NCBI RefSeq assembly: GCF_028389875.1
Contig: NC_084674.1
Span: forward strand, 13,797,501-13,861,500
Reading direction: 5' to 3'
Length of the DNA stretch: 64,000 nt
DNA from: Rhea pennata
Taxonomy: Eukaryota > Chordata > Aves > Rheiformes > Rheidae
Positions 43,601 to 56,439 of this stretch are shown here, one piece after another. The notes under the pieces are model-generated. The model saw only the letters and a program-made list of their open reading frames with translations. It searched no databases and was not told the origin of the DNA. How positions within the stretch are numbered: position 1 is the first letter of the stretch; each line of letters opens with the position of its first letter. The position numbers were made by a program, and so were the translations under genes.

Positions 43601-45540
43601 CATCTTGCTCCTTTCCCGGTGGCTAGTTTTAGCTTGTAGAGTCCTTTAGGGCCCTTGGATACTCTACATCAGATTATCTCTCTTCCCTAAGTCAGGAGCT
43701 GATATCTGCATGCCTGAGTCCAGGAATACAGTGATTCTGGAGTCATCATTCCTCTATCTGATAGAGTCAGCTTGTGGGTCTTTCATCAGGCCCCAAAATT
43801 GACCTGAGAAGTGCTTTCATAATAGAGAAACTAGTGTGAGATGTGCTAGCAGTATGTCTGCATTTGGGATGGTGCTGTGTGCTTTAAGACTGTTTGAGGC
43901 TGTGAGATGTGGTGCGAATGTGTGAGTTGATGCTGAGGGCTGCTGTTTCATTGAGCCATTGCTGTGGGCTCCTATCACGGAGTCTGCTGGGGCTGGATGT
44001 CTGGGACATGCACAGGGTACCAGGCCAGGCTGATGCCTGTTTGCAGAAATCTCCTTCACCAATGTCTGCCACTTGCCAGCCCAGCCTTGTGCATCTTGGA
44101 CTCCCTTTTCCTTTCCTGCTAGAAGGAGGCTGAGGGGATGAGAGATGGAGTTAGACTCAGGATGTAGAAGCTTGCAAACTGCTAATATGAGCCCTGTGGG
44201 CACCAAACCTGTGTTCCTGAGGCAGCCCTTCCCAGGGTTATCAGCTGGGACAGCCGTAGCAGCCACTCAACAGCTGGCTGATACATTGGTTGCTGTTCAG
44301 TACTCCTTTCCTGAAAGGAGGTTGGTGTCACCTTGAGTCCCAACTTGCAGCTACTCCTTGTGAGATTATGGTCTCTGCAGCTCCTGTCCAGGTGTTTTGC
44401 AGTGTTCTGTCATGCACCCATGAGAGAAGAGGCCTTATCCCCATTGCTCTGGTGGAGAAGACCTGTGAACAAGCTTACTGCACTGCTTTGTATTCAAAGC
44501 TGACTGGTGCCTGCTTCCCTCACCCCAGGGTGCCTCACCAAAATAGCTGCTATGGAAAGAGGTTTGTTTGACTTTTTTCCCCTTTTTCTTTCTTTTTTTC
44601 CTGTGTTCAGACTTCCCCAGACCTCCTCGGAAGGCTTTGGCATATCATCCTACAGATGTGGCATAGAAGCCCTAGTTGCAAAATATATCCGGCATGGCAG
44701 TTGGTAGTGTTGTGCAATCTCCATCAACTTACGGAAACCACTGTGAGATACTATTAAAGAGAGACTCCAGCCCCATCCATCACTCCAGCCGCAGTCACGT
44801 GTCCAGCTGTCAGGCAGAAGGGCATACACAGACAGCACAGGGGCTGTAGGCACCATGAGAGGTTTCCCTTGCAGTGGGCGCTCTTGTGTGTGGGCAGATG
44901 GGATGGGACTTTTCCTGACACCCTTTGCAGCTCAGACTGTCTGTTTATATTTATGTTCTACCACTAAATATTCCTCTTGAGTGTATCTCTGCTGCTGTTT
45001 TTATGCTGTTCTTGTGTACCCAGCTGGCTTTCTTCAACTAAAGGGAAACCTTTGGCTCTGCAACACCAAATGGGAAGCAGAGCTCTACAAGTTCAATTCG
45101 CTGGTGATTGCCTATGGGGCATGTGTGCAGAGAGGCTCCTGAAGGCAACTTCTGGGTTGATGTTGGGACACTCCTTGTCCTGCAGATCGTGTGAGTAGCT
45201 GTCCCAAATAAGGAGGACTTTGGCTGCAAGGAGGCACTTGTGTAACAGCCTAGATGTCTCCTGGATTGGCAGCAATGATGGGGCTGCAGGGATGGCCTGG
45301 GCATGGGGACACAGGGCATGGGCCTTGCCATGCCCTCCCTGTGCTTGGGGCATGTCTACACAATGCCAACAGCTGGACAGACACCAGCAAAGGACATGGT
45401 GCTGGTGCAAGAAGCCATTGCTAAGAAATGGCACCTGCTTGGCACCACGGGTGCTTTATCACAGTGACTTGGTTGCACCTTGTTGTGTGGCACCTCCTGG
45501 CCCAGCTTGCTCTCTCTTCCGAGTCACCTCTCGCCCATCT
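40690..45540. other. Intergenic, no gene recognised
   Basis: About 4.9 kb of GC-moderate, TG/CA-rich DNA with only short unrelated frames, plus one 279-residue minus-strand frame (41584-40745) without a recognisable domain. Confidence 0.5.
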
Positions 45541-45975
45541 CAGCCTCCGCAGATATATTAAATCCCCAAAGTCTGCCCAGACAAAATTGCTGCTGCTCCA
45601 TTACTCTGCTGTCAGCATCCGTTACGCTTGTGAGAATCAGGCTCCAAATCGGAAAATAATAAAGATGATATTATGAGCAGAGGGGAGAGGAGATTAAAAA
45701 ACCTGTTTAAAGAGCCTTTTGGTCCCTGTGCTGTTTATTGCACATCATAGGTTTGGGTTATTTTTGTTGTCACTGAAGTTGGACTTTTAATTTTCCTCTG
45801 ACCATGAAGTGACTGACTTGCAATTTCCCCATGGCTCTGAGAATTAAAGACTTTTTTTTTTTAAAAAAAAAAAAAAGAAACCCTTTTAAGTACCTGTTGC
45901 TCTCCAAGAACAGCTATTGATACATTCGCTGCTTGTCAAAGTGCTAATTAAATCCTTTATTTGCCCAGACCATAG
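45541..45975. promoter_or_regulatory. Candidate conserved non-coding element
   Basis: An AT-rich block about 24 kb upstream of the proximal promoter. Its right part (45891-45975) is the most element-like: AGCTATTGATACATTCGCTG, then TTGTCAAAGTG and GCTAATTAAATCC. A/T runs sit at 45851-45877. No coding potential. Confidence 0.35.
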
Positions 45976-46199
45976 TCATGGTGGGCACTGGGTCAAATCC
46001 TGAGGCTGAGCCAAGCTCCAGGGAGCGATGATGGAGCTGCCTGGCTGGCAGTGCCATCGCTGTGCCAGGTTTCCCACTGGGAAAACACTGAGCAAAGCAA
46101 TGGTGTCACTGCAGGGAGCGGCCAGGGAAGGTCTGGGGTTTCGGCACCAGGCTAGTTCTTCGTTCTCCTTGTGATCTTGCTGTAATTCTTGCATTTATC

Positions 46200-46450
46200 T
46201 GGGGCGCTTTTTTAGTTTTAGACTTGATTTACTTTCCAGGGTGCTTTGGTCAATTTTCACCCTTAATGTCTTTGGCTAACAAGCCTGCTGAATTTTGCAA
46301 AAGGGTTTTCATGCCCTAACACGTTTGTGCTGTGGGTTGGCGGCACTATAAAGGGAAGGTATTTAAGTCCTCCAGCCAAAAATGCTGTCTTCTCCGCACC
46401 CCCTGCCAAATACTTTATCTGTGTTAGTTTTTTTTTTCTTTTTAATTAAT
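46200..46450. promoter_or_regulatory. AT-rich block with a TATA-like box
   Basis: Contains ACTTGATTTAC, CTTTGGTCAATTTTC, TTTTGCAAAAGG, and CTATAAAGG (TATAAAG at 46348-46354). Could be an enhancer or a cryptic promoter; no transcript structure follows. Confidence 0.25.
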
Positions 46451-46776
46451 GGCTAACTCGTGTCAATGTAAAGCTGCATATGTGAAGCCTGGATGCTGTG
46501 GGGTGGGGTGAGCAGTGCCAGGTGCTTGTACTGGTGCTGCTGGTAGTCAAGACTACCTGGGATGCCTTGTTTTAACTGCAGGTCTTGGCCAAGTCAGCAG
46601 AGTTTGAGGTGAATTTGGGAGCTATTGTGCAGCAGCTCTCCCTGCAGTGCTGGGCAGGACCACCCCTGGCTGGCACAGGGGCTTGGTCTTGGACATGCCA
46701 GCTGGGAGGGACCAGAGGAGGTTCCCAGCCTGGCCTAGAGCAGCTCAGCTCTGGCCATGTCTCACGGCCCCTCTTT

Positions 46777-46797
46777 CCCCCCCCCCCCCCCCCCCCC
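46777..46797. repeat. C21 homopolymer
   Basis: Twenty-one C bases on the plus strand in GC-rich intergenic DNA. Confidence 0.95.
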
Positions 46798-46799
46798 GA

Positions 46800-49700
46800 G
46801 GATGGGGACTCCCTTGCTGTCCTGAGGATCCAGCCTTCTGCTGAAGAAGCAGCTGGTTGGGATGAGCATAGTCCTGTGCGTGGCTCCTTTAGGGCCGTGC
46901 CTGGGCATGGGGCCTCTGGATAAGGTGGTGCAGCAAATGCATCGGCCTGCGGGCCTGGTGGGGACAGACGGACGTAGTCCTGGCCTCCCCACACAGCAGA
47001 ACTGCTGTGGGTGCTGCTGGGATGACTGATGTGCGTCTCTGTGTTGGGGTTACCACCCTGAGCTGTGTGTGTGGCTGTACCTGCCCTGTGCGCACACGCA
47101 GAGGGAGCTGGAGTGTGCAAACCCACCTCTTCAGCTGCCATGTCCTTTTGGTTTGCTGTTACTTCTCTCCATCCCACTTCCCTGGAATTAGTGTGGGCAG
47201 AGCCCGGCTGCCTTCCCCGGGGCAGAGGGGCCGCCTGAGTTGCAGGAGCCGGAGATGTGCCCTGGGTGCACCCCTGCTCACCTGCTGACCGCGTGCCACC
47301 GCAATGCAGGGCTGCGCTGGCAGCCCCAGGAGCGCTCACCACCGTGGGCTGTGGCGGTGGGAGGAGAGCAGAGCCCTGCCTTTCCTCCCGGTCCATCTGT
47401 TTCCCCAGCTCATCGGGAGCCCTGGTCTGGGACTCTTCCACAGACTAGGTTGCACCAGCCCAAAAGAGGTATAATGGGGGAAAAATTCTTTTAAATCCAT
47501 GTGTTTCTAAAGAAAACTCCAAGCTGAGCTTTCCCAGCTGGAGGGTAGGGGACGGTTGCTTTGTAATCACTCCCAGCTTACTGTTGAAAACATTTTGGTC
47601 AGATTTTTATCAGTGCCTGAACAGGAACAGCCTTGAAGGACTGTCTCTGGGGAGATTAGGTAGTTGCCTAGTACAGCGTGAGCTGCTCCTGCCTGTCCAG
47701 CTGAGATGCATTTCAAGTGACACTGATTTGGTTTCTGGCTGGGGACCGGCATCCCTGGTGTTTCAGGACCAAGCCGGGTGGCCGCTATCCAGTGCAGCTG
47801 TGCAGGCCATGAAGGCTGTTAGCTGCTGGGTGATGTCTGCGGTGGGGTGCTGGTGTGTGGTTGATGCCTGCTCATGGCTGGATCCCAAGGAGACATCCCA
47901 AGTCCAGCTGAGCCTGTGGACAGCTGGTGCATGTGAGAGCTGTGGGGTTGCTTGTTCGAGGTGGGGTGGGATACTTATCAGCAGGCAGGTGGCATGAGTT
48001 TCCTCATCCTCAAGGAGTGGTGCAGGAGGAGAAGGGTGAGGAGGCTCAGAGCTGCCATGCAAAGGAGAGGACTGGTATTGGGGATGGGGCTTGGGCTGCC
48101 TGGGGTGGGGCTGGCAGGGCCTGCATGGGGAGAGGTCCCTGCAGCAGAGACGGGGTACAAGGCAACCTGAAGCTAGAAGTGGCAATATTCAACTGATGGT
48201 GGTTATGGCTTCCCCTGGGGAAGGTGGTCGGGGCTGGGAGAGGAATCTGCACAACAAGAGGAAGATGCTGAAGAGTGAGAAACTGCAGGTCCTGGCTTGT
48301 GTGGAGGTATGATGGGGAGGAGGGGGGTGGAGATGCCCCCTGAGGAGCAAACCTGCGTGCAGGGCTGGGCAATGGAGGAAGGGAAATGAGGAGCCACGCT
48401 GCTGCGACGTAGTGAGCCACAGGCAGCCCGCGTGGTGCTCAGCTCCGGGAGCACGGCCTGCGGGGACGGACCATCCGCTCAGCTGGTGCTGCTGCGGGTG
48501 AGCTGGGAACACACTGAGATTTCCAGAGGCTGCCCTGGAAAGCCCAGGTGCTGAGCACGGTGGTCCCGGACGCCAGCAGTGTCTCCTGCTGCCTAGGCTC
48601 CGTGGCAGCTCTCGTGCCTCCAAGTCCCCTCTCTGGTGGGGCACAACGGGGATGAGGGCTCTTCCCCACCAGCGCCTGCTGCTTTGTGAGTCCATATGGA
48701 AAGAGATGGAGCCCTTTCCTACCGCAGGAGTGCAACCCAGCAGGGAAGCAGGGAGCAAGGCTACAGGCTTGTGCCGGCTGTGGGCCAACTGCAGACTGCT
48801 GCCGGCTGGGCCGGGCACTTTGGAGAGCGCTTGGTGTTTCCAGCAAGCTGCTGGCCTGGCTCAGGGGCGCGCGGGAACTGGGCAGGAAGCGTGCAGCGGG
48901 GCTGCAGGAAACTGGCCGCGGAGCTGCCAGCGCTGGCCAGGCCGCCCAGCATTCCTGCGCCGTGGAAACCCGAGTCTCGCTTCCTGCGGCGTGCCTGGAA
49001 TACCTCCGCTCGGAGGCAGCGTCCCTCAGCTGACCCGGCGGGCCGCGGGAGCCCTCGCTGGGGGGACGGGAGCAGAGCGATGCTCGGCAGCCGCGGGCCC
49101 TCGGGACGGGCACGGCGCAGCCAAGCGGCGTTCCCGTGGGCGGTGATTGCCTCCCTGCCCAGGCAGAGGTTGGTTGCTTGGTGCAAACAGGAAGATGGTT
49201 ACACAATGGAAGATGGTGAGACGAACCGCAGCCAAAACCCGCCGGCTAGCTGCAGAGGTGGGCGGCATGTGCTTTTAAGGTGACCTCCCTGCGGAAGCAA
49301 GCAGTGCTGCAAGGCGATGGTTCGCAAGTGCTGCAGAGCCAGAGCTCAGGGCAATCATGCTGCTTGCAGCAACACCTTCGTCCTGCCTCCCAACCGAGTG
49401 CTCATCCCACGGCGCTGTGCGGCTCGCTGCAGTGCTCTCCTTGGCCCTGGCATTGCTGCGCTCACCTGAGCCCTGCCGTGCCTCACCGTCGGCAGCAGAC
49501 CCAGCCAGAAAGGCTGGCGTTGTCTTCTCTCCCCTCCTGCAGCCATTGGAGAGGCCGTGGCCTGTTGCCATGAGCCCTCCAGCTAGGACTTTGCCCTTTC
49601 CTCCTGCTTTAAGCTCCTGCTGAACTTGTCTGCAGTCCAGCCCAGTAGATGAGGCCCTGGGATTTCCTGGCACACCTTCTGCCTCAGCTGTGCTTTGGGT

Positions 49701-51900
49701 GATTTTCCTGTGTTAAGGTGCTTGAGTTTTAGCAGGTAAGATCTCAGCTGGTTTGGTTTTTGCTTTTTCTTTGTGCTTTCCTCCTAGATCCTTGCAGTTC
49801 CCCTTGCTTATGCCTGTGGGCTGTTTAGGTGCCATTTAACCAAATCTAGACCTGGCACTGACCCAACAGCATGTTTCTGGAGGTGTTTTCAACTTTGTTC
49901 TCATAGCTCATCAGGTGAATTCAATCCTTTGCAAGTTGCTAGTGCCCAAGTTCACTGGCTTTAACTCTTCCAGCAGAAAGCCTCTCCCATGGCTGCATCC
50001 TGCCGGCTTTGTTGGGAGACCGGTGGGGAAGGCTGGCAGCACACTTAAAACTGCATGGGGCTGCTGGCGCCCGGGCTGGCTGCCACTGGTGCCGCTGGGA
50101 CCTGGGTTGGAAACGTGGCACCGTGGGAGCTGCAGTCTGATCTGGGGGCACAACTGCTGCCAGTTTGGATTGGGTCGGAGCTGCTGATGGGTTGGTTAAC
50201 TTGTATTTTCAGGTATTTGAATTAGCAGTTTTTTCATGACATGTCCAGCTTTATGCAAAGCTGGATTTTGTTGGTTGTGTTTCTTGTAACAGAGGTCTAG
50301 AAAAGCCCAGAAAACCTCTGGTTGAATGTACCAGGGAAGACGGTGCATCAGCCACTGGATAGTCGCAGGCCAAGGCCCCTCGTGCAGACGTGGGTCCTGC
50401 TCAGAGCCTGGCAGCAGGGACCCAGTAGCTGGATGGGAGCCAGCCTTGGATGCATGGGAGTTTGGACCAGAGATTTCATTCTTGTTCTTTTAAAACATGT
50501 ATCAACATCTGTGTGTGTGTGTTTGTGATCACCTCCCCAGGCTCACACTGCCTTTTCCCTCTGGCTTTGGGCATCAGGCACCTGACACAAGATGTGATGC
50601 TGCAGCGCTGGTGGCAGCAGGTGTTGCTCTATTGCCTTGTTCTCTTTTCTGCAATACGTGAGTAAAACATCTCTCCTGGGGAGAGAAATGATCATGACAG
50701 CAATTCTGGATTGTGCACAGTTTTGTAAGTGGAAGTAATAGGGGCAGGACAGTCTCAGGAGCAGCAGCAGCATCTGCTGCCAGCCTTAGCGTTAAGCTGT
50801 GCCGGCACACTTGGGACTGGCAGGGTTAAACTGGTAAAGAGGAAAACCAGCCTGGTAGAGGTGAGGAAAAAAGTCCCACTTGGCAGTTGACTGGGTAGAG
50901 AAGGAGGGCTGGAGCTGGCGTTTGAAGCTCTGACTTAGGCCAGTACGACGCAGAGGTGTAAGCAAGAGCAATCGAAGCCCTGCAGGGAGCAGTAGGGGAA
51001 GAGCTGATATTCTCAACCAACATTGCTAAGCCAGGGAAAAGCATTCTGCAGGCCCAGAAAAAAAAATACTTTTCTTTTATTCTAGTATTATTCTAGGCAC
51101 ACTAGTAAATACAGCCTGTCTCTTTGCCGTAGGGTTTTTCCAGAGTAGCTCTACCATGGAGAGAGTTGTTCCAGTTCAGCTTGCAAACTCCAAATGCTTT
51201 TCCTTTGGCAATCTTGGTATCTAGGGGTAAGCCTGCCAGCTTAAACCTGGCCTGTTGGCAATTACTGTGCTTTCTTGACTACCTTTTGCTGAGCACCTGT
51301 AAGTGGGTTGATCCTAGCTTAAAAGCCCAGGTCTAGCTGGGAGCTTCCCCAAGCCTGTCGATGGGCTCTGGTTGCTCTCTGTGGCACTGGGAAGCGGCTT
51401 GTGGGAATCTCGTGTTAGCATGATGCCAGTGTTTGAGTCCAGCTCTCTGCTAACCGCTGCCAAAGGGAGAGGGAAGGTGGGCGATCGCCGCTGTTTCCCG
51501 TGCGGCCGCTCTCCCGGCTGGGATCGTGGGGCCAGGCAAGGTGCCGTGCCGAGCACCGAGCCTCCGTGCGCATGTCGTGGTGTGCAGAGTGCAAACAGCA
51601 GTAATTAGTTGCGCAGGCCTCCTCGGAGAGAATAGCAAAGCGGAGCCGGCGGTGTTTCCAGGGAAGGAAATCCCAGTGCTTCGTGAGTTCCAAATAATCC
51701 CAGGCAGCACGGAGCAGGAAGTGCTTGTTAGGAAGGAGCAAGGAAACAGAGCCGCTGCCTCTGCCCAAGCAAACTTTTTAGGACCGGAAAGTGGGAGTAG
51801 AAAGGCGTAAAAGTGCTTTGAGCTTTTGGAGAGGCTTGCAAGGGGCAAGGGCAGAAGGAGCAAACGCTGGTGCAGCACTCGAGCTGGGGGGAGTGCGTGT
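46800..51900. other. Intergenic, no gene recognised
   Basis: GC-moderate DNA with a locally CpG-richer stretch at about 48880-49140. Many short open frames on both strands, none with a domain or a consistent exon series. Confidence 0.45.
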
Positions 51901-51924
51901 GTGCATGCCGCGGAGGGGAGCTCA

Positions 51925-52215
51925 TGGTAGAGCGGCTAATTAAATAAGAAAGGCTCATCTCCGTGCCTGTTGGGTAAACTCAGCAGGGATATTGCAAAAG
52001 CAAATTCCTCCCAGCGAGTGTAATTAGGGGGCCGGAATTCCTCCAGTTCCCGGTCCGGGCCACGGATGCTGCTAAAGCCATCAGGTGGAGACACGGGGTG
52101 AGGGGCGCAGGGGACCGCATGTCCTGTGGAACAACAGCCCCCTCCCGACAGGGCAAGGATTTCAAATCAAGGCTTGACATAGTTTTCACTGATTATTCCA
52201 GAGTGGAAAATACAG
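51925..52215. promoter_or_regulatory. Candidate regulatory block
   Basis: Contains GGCTAATTAAATAAG (51934-51948), GTGTAATTAGG (52018-52028), and AT-rich sequence with CACTGATTATTCC (52187-52199), separated by GC-rich DNA. Homeodomain-type cores predominate. Confidence 0.25.
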
Positions 52216-52219
52216 GTTT

Positions 52220-55200
52220 AGTGAAACAGGCTCCCTCCCCCAGCCTGGATCACATGGTGGATTCCTCCAAGGGGAAGCCCGGAGAGAAAGCTCTAGCATC
52301 AGAGGTGGAAATAGGACTGTGGGAGTTTGGGCACAGGTATGGGGAGCTCTAAATGAACAGGATTTGGGACATGTCCACTTGTAGCTCGACAGTCCCGGCT
52401 GGAAACACTACTGTCCTGTTACCCCATCTTCCCTGCCAAGAGCACCTGGTTGAAACCACTCCAGATCAGCGCTGACTTCCAGCAGCTTATTGCAGCAGGA
52501 TGTTTCAGGGCTTGCCTGGCACGTATGTGCCAGTGTTGCCTTTGTGGGTGATGGAAGATGCTCATGGTGGATGGTGCATGGAGACACATTTCTGCCTTGG
52601 ACCTGGGGACACCAAGTGCCTCTGGAAATGCAGGGCCCAAGGGGGTTGTGTGCTGTGGGATGGGATGGGACGGGGAGAGCGTGGGGCTGGCCGGAGGGCA
52701 TGGAGGGAGAGTGGTGGGTTGGGAGAGGAAGTTTGGGGGGAGGAGAAGGGTGAGTCTGGGACCTTAAAGAGCAATTAGTCAAAGCAGAATTGTTTTTCTA
52801 AATGCTTAATGAAAACAAAGAGTGGGGCATGGCCCAGATGGTGCCAGGGGATCAAATAAATGTCGCACTCAGGAAGCAGCTGCTACTGGGAATGTTTCCT
52901 GCCAGCCCTGCTGCTGCTCACAGCCACTTTTATTATTTGTTATTTTTCAGGACTGCAGCTGGGGTTTCCCTCCAGCTGTGTGGAAATATGCTTAAGGCTG
53001 GGCTATGCAAGAGGGGTGAAGGACTGGTCCATGGCCATGGTGGTGGGCAGCCCTGGGGCATGCAGGATCCCCTCTGGCCTGGGGTCCTCCCTGCCCATCT
53101 CTTGCTGGGTGCCCTGTTGGCATCTCTGGCCAGCCTCCTCCATGGTGAACCCTCTCATGGGGCTGTCCTGTCCTTTGGCCTTGATCCAGCACCTTCCTTG
53201 GCTTGTAAGACATGTCTTTATCTCGTGTAGGGTTTTATCTGCACGTAGTGTCTCATCTCCCTACTGAACCCAAGCATTTGCATGTGGGGATTCAACCTGC
53301 CTCTGCTCCCAACCTGTAACTGGTGTAAATGAGGAGAAGTCAAGAAATTTGACAAAAGCAAATGCTTCCAAAATTGTTTTTCATCTGCTTGCTGCTTTTT
53401 GGAGCAGGGGGATTTTTGCTACAATAACAAGGGCTAAAAGATCTTGCTTTTAAAAAATACAAACCACAACAAAAAATACAAACCAGAAGTCCCCTAACTC
53501 CAACAGCTGGAGACTTAAGAAAAGCACCAGAGATAGAGCCAGACTCGCTTGCTAACTGCAGGTTGGCAGCACAGACATTGGTGAGCCCAAGTGCTGCAGT
53601 AAGTAGTGGAGAAGGGACTCTGGGAAGGGAGCTGGGAGGCTGGCAGCGCCCTGATGCAGGGGGTGGTGGCTGGATGCAGGGAGGAATCTGCTCGGTCTCG
53701 CCTGCTCCAGCAGCCCTTCTCCTTTTTCCTTGTGAGCACAGGACATGCCAGGCTGTTCTACGCAGTCCAGGTGTGAAAGACGAGGATATGCCAGCCCTGG
53801 GGGTTTGTTGTTTTTTCTGAGGCTGAGCTGCTTCTGCCTGCACCATTACCTCTGTCCCTGCCTGAAGGCTTTGAAACATGCTGGCCAACAAAACTTGGCA
53901 GAGGGGCAGGGATGACAAACCTCTGAACGCACAGAGTCCTCCTGGTAGAGGGAAGAACCTGCTAGCGCTCCGGAGGCGGGAGAGAGGGCAGCACGTGCTC
54001 AGCCCCATATTAGACCGCCGTGGCTCCAGGTGGGTGCCTCACTTCTGTGGCACAAGTGAGTTGGGGGCTTTGCAGGGCTGCTATCCCAGGCCACTGCGAC
54101 CACAAAGCATAGGGACTATGGCAGGATTGGGGCCAGGGGCTGGCACAGGAGGAGCTGAGTGTGTTGGTGGAGGGCTCTGCGTGCGTACGTACGTACATGT
54201 GCGCTCTCTTGCCCAGCAGCAATCCCAGCCCTGCCCTCCCTCAGTGCCGGGGGTCTCTTGGCCCAGGGCATGCTCTCACGGAGGCAAACCCGGATGGAGG
54301 GATCACTCAGGGGAGGCAAGGGTGGGGAAGGAGGCATGCCGGGCTCTACTGGTGTGAGAGCTGGACCCTTCCCCCACGCTGAGAGGTCTCCCCTCCCAAG
54401 TGAACAAGGGGTGCCACTCTCGTGCCCTGTGTTCATCTCCTTCTCTTTGCTTTCCTTACGTGGAAAAGATATTTGCAAAATATGCAATGTTATGGTACAG
54501 CCTGATCTCCAGAGGGCTCATTTTTCACCCAGGTACTCCTCTGCATGCCCCAGCAGCCTGGAGGAAGAGTATGAACAGCTTGCCAAGGTTCATGCTGAGA
54601 TGGTGACTGGGCTGGCTTTAACCCCTGGGCTTTCCTGCTGGTCAGCCCGGGACCCAGGGGTCAGCAGCGGCTCTAAGGGCCACAGGCTGCTTCCCAGGTG
54701 CTCCAGCAAGGACAGGGTTGAAAACCTTGGCACAGGCTGCCAGGGGTCTCGGAGGGGAGATGAGTATGGAGGTGGCTGGTGTGCAGGGACAATGCAAGGT
54801 GTCATGGCTTTGCCCAACTCTGGGCAAGAGGAAGCTCACCATGGTCTGGCCAGAGGGATGAGGCAGGCAACCCTGCGTGCCTAGAGATTGCCCAGCTGTC
54901 ATTGCCAGGTTTTTGCCAGCTCAGGCTGGAGTCATGGCTTCCCTGCCTGTCACAACATGCACTGGGACTTGTTCTATGTCCTCAGAGCCATTGATCTGCT
55001 GAAGTCATAGCCGATCAAAGGGGCAGCTTGCTAGAACAAAATGCTGGGTTACTTCCTCCAGTGATGCACAGGCTAGTTGGGGCAGCCACTTAAAGAGTCC
55101 AGATGCAAAAGTGGAAATACTTTAATTCCTTAAGTTCTCAATTTCTTAAATAGCTGCTTCTGAGAGAGAAACTTGCAGTGGAGGCCAGGCAACAGTTAGA

Positions 55201-55531
55201 TGCTAGAGATTTTTCCAAAAGAAGAAAAAAGATTCTGATAGATGATCTCAAACTTCTGCTTCTCCCCACGCATTCATTTTAAAAGCTTGAGTTCCTGCAT
55301 TTCCAGGCTCATGAGTAAGCTTGGCTGCTAGAATAATTCAGAGCACATCAATTGCTCATCTACTGATTGAGCGCAGAGCAGAAGCCCAATGGGCTAGTCT
55401 GGTTTGGTTTTTGCACATCAACTGGGAGAGGGAAATGATGGCAAAAGAGAGGGCCCCTGCTAGCCAGCCACAACAGCCTCATTCCCTTCGGTCTTACATT
55501 TCTTCCAATGAACATTTCAGTAGTTAATACA

Positions 55532-55562
<31 letters not shown>

Positions 55563-56320
55563 CTTTGCTTGGCCAGAGAAGAAAGAGCCATCTAACTGCG
55601 CTTCTCTTGTAGTGGAGAGCATGCTGTGGTAGCTGTGTGTCACAAAGCTGTCTTCCTGCCTGGGGAAAAGGAAGCACACGAATGCGGGAAGATATTTGTC
55701 CCAGGTACCTGCTGGTCTTGGAGCCATGTTGCCTTGGGGCAGGAGACCCTCAAAAGGTTTGCAAGGCTCTTTTTGGCCTTTCTAATGACTCGAGAGGTTT
55801 GCTGTTTGGTGGGGATGATGTCAGCCATCCTTTCTGTCAGTTGGACTGTACTCAATGATGGCTGAATCAACCCTGCCATGATCCTCTGAGAAGGCAGAGA
55901 GTAATGGGGGTAGGACAGTTGGGCTTGAAGAGGCTGTAGAGGCGTGACCATTACTAGCAGCTGGCTGGGTCCAGAGCACTTGGACTCTGTCTCAAAAAGT
56001 GACAGTATTTGGATGGGACAGTGCTTGGCCCCCGAGAAGCTCAAGTAGGGTGTTCAGAGCAGTGCTCCCAATTGGGACCTTCCTGTGCTGATCGCTTGTT
56101 AGACACATTGAACCGCTGCAAACAGCATCACTGCCGATGCACAAGAGTGAAAGGAGACTGGCGGAGAGTGGAAAGTCACCTGGTGGTGGGAAGCATAAAA
56201 AGGGCCGAATGAATGGGTGCTTCCCACCCTCCCCACCCACTGCTGTTCCTCTCTGCTGTCCGGAAAAAAACAGCTCCCCAGGTAGAGGAGGAAGCTGGCA
56301 GTGACGATGCACTCCGGATG
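52220..56320. other. Intergenic, no gene recognised
   Basis: GC-moderate DNA. GTACGTACGTAC occurs at 54184-54195 and an A26 run at 55537-55562. No exon supported. Confidence 0.45.
55537..55562. repeat. A26 homopolymer
   Basis: Twenty-six A bases on the plus strand in intergenic DNA. Confidence 0.95.
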
Positions 56321-56324
56321 TCAC

Positions 56325-56435
56325 CGTGAAATCAGGGCAGCTATTTATAGGTGGCTAATTGATTAGGGCGGCCACAGCGAAAGGAAATGACTTTCAGGAG
56401 TGACAGAAAATGTCCGTGCCCAGCCAGCTTTGGAG
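56325..56435. promoter_or_regulatory. Candidate enhancer with MEF2 and homeodomain sites
   Basis: A perfect MEF2 consensus CTATTTATAG (56341-56350) is followed six bases later by the palindrome TAATTGATTA (56356-56365), then AAAGGAAATGAC (ETS-like) and GAGTGACAG. Dense full-consensus sites in 100 bases suggest a real element, about 34 kb upstream of the proximal promoter. Confidence 0.35.
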
Positions 56436-56439
56436 AGGC

